A stretch of 64,000 nucleotides of DNA from Homarus americanus (taxonomy: Eukaryota > Arthropoda > Malacostraca > Decapoda > Nephropidae), in the NCBI RefSeq assembly GCF_018991925.1, contig NW_024735503.1, positions 5,207,795-5,271,794 on the forward strand, read 5' to 3'. The translations under genes and the position numbers were made by a program. The notes under the pieces are model-generated. The model did no database searches. It saw only the letters and a program-made list of their open reading frames with translations, and was not told where the DNA came from. Below are positions 57,880-64,000 of this stretch, piece by piece. Each line of letters begins with the position of its first letter. Within the stretch, counting starts at the first letter, position 1.

Positions 57880-57947
57880 AAGAACATAAGAACATAAGAA
57901 TGGAGGAAACTGCAGCGGGCCTATTGGCCCATACTGGGCAGTCCCGT

Positions 57948-60899
57948 TTACTCCCAACCCCTATTGCTCATATAAGCATCCAACCTATGTTTGAAGCTAT
58001 TCAGCGTATTCGAGTTAATGATGATATTTGGTAACTTGTTCCATTCATCCACTACTCTGTTTCCAAACCAGTGTTTACCTATTTCCCGCCTTAATCTAAA
58101 TTTGTCTAATTTAAAACCATTGTTACGAGTTCGCTCCTGGTTGGATAGTTTGAGTACCTTTGTAATGTCCCCTTTGTTTAACCCTGCCTTCCACTTATAC
58201 ACCTCTATCAGGTCGCCCCTCGCTCTACGTCTCTCGAGGGAGTGCAAATTAAGATGCTTTAACCTGTCTCTATACTCAAGGTTCCTAATGCCCGGGATTA
58301 GTCTTGTCATTCTCCTCTGAATTCTTTCCAAGGATTCTATATCCATTCTGGAATACGGTGACCAGAACTGAACTGCGTATTCCAGGTGTGGTCTCACAAG
58401 AGCAAGATACAGTTTTAGGATGACCCCGCTAGTCCTGTAACTAACACTCCTTTGTATGAACCCAAGTACTTTATTAGCCTTGTTATGAGCAAAAACACAT
58501 TGTTTACTTGGCTTAAGGTTCCTACTTATCATTACTCCTAAATCTCTCTCGCAGTCGGATTTCTCTATGGCATCGTTGTTCATCTGGTATCTGGTTTCCC
58601 TGTTTACATCTCCTATACTGAGTACTTTACATTTGTCCACGTTGAATTTCATCTGCCATTTTTCAGACCATTCGAAAAATTTGTTTAGATCTTCCTGTAG
58701 TTTTGCTGAGTCCTCGTCAGATTTAATAACACGTCCTATTTTAGTGTCATCAGCATATTTACTTATGTTGCTGTCTATGCCGATATCTATGTCGTTTATG
58801 TATATAATAAATAATAATGGTCCAAGTTCTGAGCCTTGGGGAACTCCACTTGTGACGTTGCTCCAATGGGACTTAGTGCCGTTAATGCTCACTGGCTGTT
58901 TCCTGTCCTGTAACCATGCCCTAATCCATTTAAGGATGTTACCTTTGATGCCATGAGCTTCTACCTTTCTAATTAGTCTTTCGTGGGGGACTCTGTCGAA
59001 GGCTTTGCTAAAGTCGAGATATACCACATCATAATTGTGCCCCTCGTCCACCGATTCGAAAACTGATGAAAAGAATGTTAATAGATTAGTTAGACAAGAA
59101 CGTCCGCTTGTGAAGCCATGCTGGGAATCATTGATCAATCTGTGCTTCTCCAGGTGATTTCGTATAGAGTTTGAAATGATTGCTTCCAGTAATTTGTCTA
59201 CTATTGATGTTAGACTGATTGGGCGGTAGTTAGAGGATAGTGATCTATCCCCCTTCTTGAAAATCGGTATTACATTCGCTATCCTCCAGGATTCTGGTAC
59301 TACACCTGTTTTTAAGGACATGTTAAGGAACTTTGCTAAGGGCATACTAAGCTCTTCCTTACATTCCTTTAATACTCTGGCAAATATCTCATCGGGACCA
59401 GGTGACTTATTAGGCTTTAGTTTGTCTATTTGCTTGCTAACATCGTTACTAGTCACTACTATCTCGCTTAATTTGTTTTCTTCACTATCTCTGAATAGAG
59501 TCGGTGCCTCGGGTATCATGTTCAAATTTTCGGTGGTGAAAACTGTTGAAAAATATTTATTCAAATTATTGCTCATTTCTCTGTCGTTATCAGTGAGCTC
59601 GCCGGTGTCTGACCATATTGGTCCAATCTTTTCTCGTGTTTTAGTTTGATACATTTGGTAGAATCGTTTGGGGTTTGTCTTCGCCTCCCTTGCTATCCTT
59701 ACCTCATTATTCCTCTTTGCTTTCCTTATCTCGGTTTTAACCCTACTCGCCAATACCCTATAATAGTCCCGGAGGTGAATTTCGCCACGATTTATCCTTC
59801 TACCTATAGCCTTCCTTTGGCCAATGATGTTCTTTAAATAATTATTTATCCATTTAGGGTCATTGTTGTCTGATCTGAGTTTTTTGTATGGTATGTTCTA
59901 CCTTTGTGCATTAAGTAACTCACTATTTAAATTGTCGTGGAACTCGGCAATCTCAGATCTCGTTATCAGGTCTGTGTCATCTGTCAGGTTCACGGCCAAG
60001 CGCGACACCCCCTCTCTCAGCTGCCTCTTTAAACTGTCAAAGTTCGCCCTTCTGAAATCTGGTACTTTAGTGGAATTTTCCTTACGTCTGCCCTGAAAAT
60101 CTAACTGGAATCTAATTTCTTTGTGATCGCTGTTTGCAAGTTCGTTCCCTACCTCGACACTGCTAATGAGGTTTTCTCTGTTTGACAGAACTAAATCGAG
60201 TATATTATTACCCCGTGTGGGTTCGGTTATATGTTGACTTAGAAAACAGTCCTGGATCGTCTCGAGAAAATCCTCTGATTCTGAGTTACCTGTAAGGTCA
60301 GTCCAATCTATTTGGCCAAGGTTAAAGTCGCCTACTATACAGACTTTGTTGTGTATGGAAGCCCTGCGCATTTCATCCCAGATAAGTCGCTCATTGACTC
60401 TATCAAGATTGGGAGGTCTATATATTACTCCTGTGATTAATTTTTCCCTACCGTCGATTAATTCTATCCAAATTGTTTCTGTATTCCGCTCAGTTTTTAT
60501 TTCCTTATTCATTTCACACTTCAGATTATCCCTAACATAGATTGCTACTCCGCCTCCTTTCCTGGTCTGCCTATCGGTATGGAACAGTTTGTAACCTGCA
60601 ATTTGGTATTCGACTGGTAACTCACGTGTGTCTAGGTTGATCCATGTTTCAGTGAATGCTATTATATCGATTTTTTCGGTACATACCAAGGCCCTAATAT
60701 CATCCATTTTCTTTCTCATACTTCTACTGTTCGTGTAGTATACATTTAAGTTAGTCGTGTTCTGAGTCCTCCCTTTACCGCGTTTAGTTTTAAACTCCCT
60801 GTCTAATTTAGTTTTGTCATCATTCCTAACACTATTTCCCTGTAATCTTTCACTTTGTTTACCCGCTCCCACTGCAGTCTCCTCCACCCCCGTGCTCAT
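57948..60899 (-). pseudogene. Family A ORF2: APE endonuclease-reverse transcriptase, one in-frame TAG
   Basis: 984 codons in a single frame from ATG at 60899, interrupted only by TAG at 59898-59900 (codon 334), where A1 has CAG in the same context (CAAAGGCAGAACATACC on the plus strand). Residues by position: LNVYYTNSRS at 51-60, FTETW with catalytic Glu 84, YRPP 160-163, GDFN 190-193, SDH 257-259. The reverse transcriptase after the stop has NYRPISLTS, VVYLDFSKAFDRVPHERL, SGVPQGSELGPLLF and the YADD box at about 715-718. The C-terminal domain is LYLALVRPHLEYAVQFWSPY to SNRGWE. Nuclease and polymerase residues are present, so it could be inactive through that one codon alone. Confidence 0.93.
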
Positions 60900-60992
60900 A
60901 TGTTCTCCTAGCAGTTTAAAGACTTCGATATCTTTTGAACTGCCCCCTCTAGAGCTCCAGCCAGGGTTGCTACTCCATCCCTAGACAGGTGC
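60900..60992 (-). pseudogene. Family A ORF1 remnant (esterase C-terminal block)
   Basis: On the minus strand the first bases of A2 encode HLSRDGVATLAGALEGAVQK and seven more codons to a TAG at 60910-60908. HLSRDGV is the last SGNH block, as in family B ORF1 (HLSREGV), so family A also encoded the esterase and A2 is truncated inside it. Only 8 nt separate this stop from the ORF2 ATG. Confidence 0.72.
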
Positions 60993-61070
60993 ACTTCTCT
61001 AGGTTGATGTTGTTATGGCTGTATACATTGACAGTATTTGTTCTTCCAATATTAAGTACGCTGCACTTTA
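60993..61070 (-). mobile_element. CR1-like family B LINE, right part (B4)
   Basis: 78 bp continuing the B4 copy (ACTTCTCTAGGTTGATGTTG to AAGTACGCTGCACTT), after which it is 5'-truncated. Confidence 0.88.
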
Positions 61071-63149
61071 CCATTCGCTCCTCTTCAGTTCCTCCTAAAG
61101 TAAAATAATGTCTAAGACTTTCTCTGTTTTATGTAAGCCGCCGCCATTATTCTTCCTCAGCGGGAGGGAGATACATTATAGCTAAGTCAAGTAAGAGACT
61201 TTTTCCATCCAGATCACGTCACACACACTCTCTCCAGCTCCTCCTCCGTCTGGTGTTGAGGATGTTTGTCAGATGAACCATCCCAGGCGATTGACACTGT
61301 TAGTAATTTTGATAACCTGATCAACAGGTGTGGTATTCAGAACATCTTTTTTGATTAGATATGCTGGTCACACAGGGAGGGAGGACCCGTGGGATATAAT
61401 AATCTGGCGGCACCTTTATGCAACCCACCTGTGATGGTAATGAGGTGCACACGGGGGGAAGGCAACGTGGAGATTGCTTGCAATGTGAGGCAGGGTGTGA
61501 AGGTAGGGTGCATCTTCTATGGTAGTGTTAGGCATGGCGGCAGGTAGCGGGACGTCCCCATTGTGAGTGTGAGACGGATGGGGGTGAGGGACTTCCCCTT
61601 TGGGAACGAGGTGTTCGGCCACCACCACTCCACTTTTGGTATTTCCAAAGCGGGTACTGTCTCATGGGTGTGACGTGGCGTGGCGTGACGTGGCGTGGCT
61701 TAGCGTAGCGTGGCTTGGTGTAAGAGGCTCATAATTTGCGCAACACCTACCACCATCTGTGTCCTGCGTCTCACCGCCCAGCTCCTCTTCCAATAGTGAT
61801 TCACGCCGCTCGTCTCTTTCAGGTGGAACACATCCTCTCCAGAGTGCCGACTTATCCACACAGCAAGTTTAAACACACCAAAACATTTACCACAAGCCGG
61901 GATCATATACAGGAGTATAGTCAGGCAATAATAAGTAAAATAATGGGATCATCTCATTAGGAACACCAGCCTATTTCACATGATGATTAAAATATCCTAT
62001 TGTTAACCTAACCTAACCTAATTTGATCTATCCTTTCTAACCTTACCTGACTGTGTTCAAAGGGGTAGTTTAAACCATTAATATACTGGTCAGACATAAT
62101 CAAGTTCTATACACGTGTTAGGAGTGTTGGTACAAGTTGCTGTGGTTTGGTCACGTGAGAGCTGCATGATCTTCCTGAAGGACAAGTTTACTGCGTCGCT
62201 TCCACAACACCTCCTACCAGGGGCCTAGATTCACCCCCCCCCCCAAGGCCTTCGTGGTGTATAGTATATTCCTCGTTACCGAAAATGGTAGAGAAGTTAA
62301 CTGATCATCTGAAGATTAAAACATCTCTATTTCCAGCTTATTTCACCTGGGGATGGTTTAATCTTCGGGAGCAATAAGCTGGGGAGATAGTTTAACAATC
62401 AAGTGAAATGAGCTGGGGGATGGTTTAATCTTCAGGTTAAATAATCTTGAATATTTATGCTTCATGGGATTCTACGTAACCCATTGGTTACAAGATTCTG
62501 TTTAATCTTACACAGTACATTATTTACATAAACAGTTATAAATGTTAAAAATACATTTTTGAAAAATCCTTTTGCTGTGAAAATATGTTTTTATAAAATA
62601 AGAGAGACCATATTGGCAGCTATTTCCAAGAAAACATGTTTGCAGTGAATCTACATGCATTTCGTTGGCATATTTGGAATCCTTAGCAATAAAAACCTGT
62701 TCCTATGATGAGTAGAAGCTGAGATATGGACAAAAACGTATTTATTGCGGTGTCGTGGCGGCCATCTTGAATTTCTCCCTTGCCGGGTTCGGAATGTCCA
62801 GCCTTCATTTTCCTGTATCATATAGGTTCCTCTCACACAATAATAAAAAGCTGTTTCAGTGTAGTTTTCAAGCTCACAGAACCCCCCCACCCCCAGCCAC
62901 TGCAGCATTAAGCTAAAGAGGCAAATTCATGTCTTAAAAAATAACTTAAATAGATCTACTGTAAGATGAAACGTTCGCATAATTTCTTGGGAGGGAAGGA
63001 ACTAGGTGACGTCATGAATGGGTAAGGTAAGGGGTATGTCCGGGGGTGAGACGGTGACACACACACACACACACACACACTGATCCAGAGTGCCGTTGTG
63101 TCATATTGTCTAACACAGAATCGTAAAGATACTTTTTGGAGGGAGTTGC
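61071..63149. other. Unassigned stretch
   Basis: (GTGGC)n-like sequence at 61672-61720, (CCTAA)n at 61998-62013, four copies of the AAGATTAAAC/AGCTTATTTCACCT motif in both orientations at 62296-62446, a C10 run at 62236-62245 and (CA)n at 63058-63080. The 85-codon minus frame 62651-62908 is not repeat-derived but not recognised. Confidence 0.5.
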
Positions 63150-63630
63150 ATAGACAGTGGAGGTGTACATAGACAGTAGAGGTGTACATAGACAGTGAGG
63201 GTGTACATAGACAGTGGGGGGTGTACATAGACAGTGGGGGTGTACATAGACAGTGAGGGTGTACATAGACAGTGAGAGTGTACATAGACAGTGAGGGTGT
63301 ACATAGACAGTGAGGTGTACATAGACAGTGGGGTGTACATAGACACTGAGGGTGTACATAGACAGTGAGGTACATAGACAGTGGGTGTACATAGAGGTGA
63401 GGTGTACATAGACAGTGAGGGTGTACATAGACAGTGTAGGTATATAATGTACATAGACAGTGAGGGTGTACATAGACAGTGAGGGTGTACATAGACAGTG
63501 GGGGTGTACATAGACAGTGGGGGTGTACATAGACAGTGATGATTGTGATGCATATAGACAGTGGAGGTGTACATAGACAGTGAGGTGTACATAGACAGTG
63601 TCGGTATATAGACAATGTACTTCACAGGTG
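63150..63630. repeat. 19-bp minisatellite
   Basis: About 25 copies of GTGTACATAGACAGTGAGG with variants. The long minus-strand frames are repeat translations. Confidence 0.95.
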
Positions 63631-63721
63631 TACATAATCATATTAGTTACACGTGGTTGTTACATTAATATAATTGAAACACAACTGAAAGTAATTATCA
63701 TAAGTACGAATTACTGGGTAT

Positions 63722-64000
63722 TTTAGGTTAAGTTAAATTAGATTATGTTATGATGAATTAGGTTAGGTTAGGTTTGGTTATGTTAGGTTAGGTTAGGTTA
63801 GATTATGTTAGGTTATGTTAGGTTAGGTTAGATTATGTTAGGTTAGGTTAGGTTAGATTATGTTAGGTTATGTTAGGTTAGGTTAGATTATGTTGGTTAG
63901 GTTAGGTTGGGTTAGGTTTGGTTATGTTAGGTTAGGTTAGGTTAGATTATGTTAGGTTATGTTAGGTTAGGTTTGGTTATGTTATGTTAGGTTAGGTTAG
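63722..64000. repeat. Degenerate TTAGG/TTATG telomere-like array
   Basis: At least 279 bp of TTAGG pentamers mixed with TTATG, TTAGA and TTTGG variants, in a partly regular pattern TTAGGTTAGGTTAGATTATG. It runs off the window end. Variant density indicates an interstitial array rather than a terminal telomere. Confidence 0.85.

Larger units (their letters stand above)
57880..60992 (-). mobile_element. CR1-like family A LINE, 3113 bp, ORF2 nearly intact (A2)
   Basis: The boundaries are defined by the interrupted B4 copy. ACTT is present on both sides (57876-57879, 60993-60996), a 4-bp duplication. The 5' end retains the last codons of ORF1, then come ORF2, a 3' UTR and an AAGAACATAAGAACATAAG tail. 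ORF2 is the best preserved LINE frame in the window. Confidence 0.93.

Noticed and set aside
1..64000. CRISPR arrays, rRNA or bacterial operon features
   Set aside because: Tandem repeats here have no spacer structure, and gene architecture, splice signals and LINEs are eukaryotic.
63722..64000. True chromosome end
   Set aside because: Too many variant pentamers. The right edge is only the window limit.

Overview
This window looks like non-coding, repeat-dominated DNA from a large arthropod genome, most probably a decapod crustacean. That assignment is inference. It rests on many interstitial TTAGG/CCTAA runs (the arthropod telomere repeat), very dense microsatellites and minisatellites, and several LINE families whose 3' ends carry the 8-bp tail (TTCTTATG)n. 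No complete host gene can be defended. Almost every long open frame is a transposable-element protein or a translation of a simple repeat.

Layout. 0-10 kb: the tail of an off-window LINE, a dispersed repeat, a decayed gag-like ORF1, a CACGTG/CCAAT/CRE promoter-like cluster, a ~1.45-kb palindrome with ~470-bp arms, a possible SWIM/YqaJ-type exon, small inverted-repeat elements and minisatellites. 10-22 kb: a 1.1-kb minisatellite, an evenly spaced ATTGG trio, a CR1-like family B fragment, an L2-like LINE (family D) with an (ATT)n tail, and G-rich and GT-rich arrays. 22-28.5 kb: a 20-bp satellite split by a CR1-like family A LINE (itself carrying a ~900-bp pyrimidine-rich insertion) and by a possible solo LTR. 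29-35 kb: a nearly full-length CR1-like family B element with an SGNH-esterase ORF1 and an endonuclease/reverse transcriptase ORF2, followed by a shorter family A copy. 35-44 kb: fragments of families C and D, minisatellites and a 5.4-kb satellite with a duplicated higher-order unit. 44-49.4 kb: a family C LINE interrupted by a family A relative, a second evenly spaced ATTGG trio, and another family B copy. 50.4-53.7 kb: a structurally complete hAT-like DNA transposon (perfect 17-bp terminal inverted repeats, 7-bp target duplication, one transposase broken by one base). 53.9-64 kb: tandem repeats, a family A copy of 3.1 kb inserted in a family B copy with its ORF2 interrupted by a single TAG, and a degenerate TTAGG/TTATG array running off the end.

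How the parts relate. Families A and B share CR1 architecture: ORF1 esterase, ORF2 APE endonuclease plus reverse transcriptase, and the 8-bp repeat tail. Nesting gives a relative chronology: A2 is younger than B4, A4 sits inside C1, and A1 and the LTR-like element entered an existing satellite. Family names A-D are local labels used only here.
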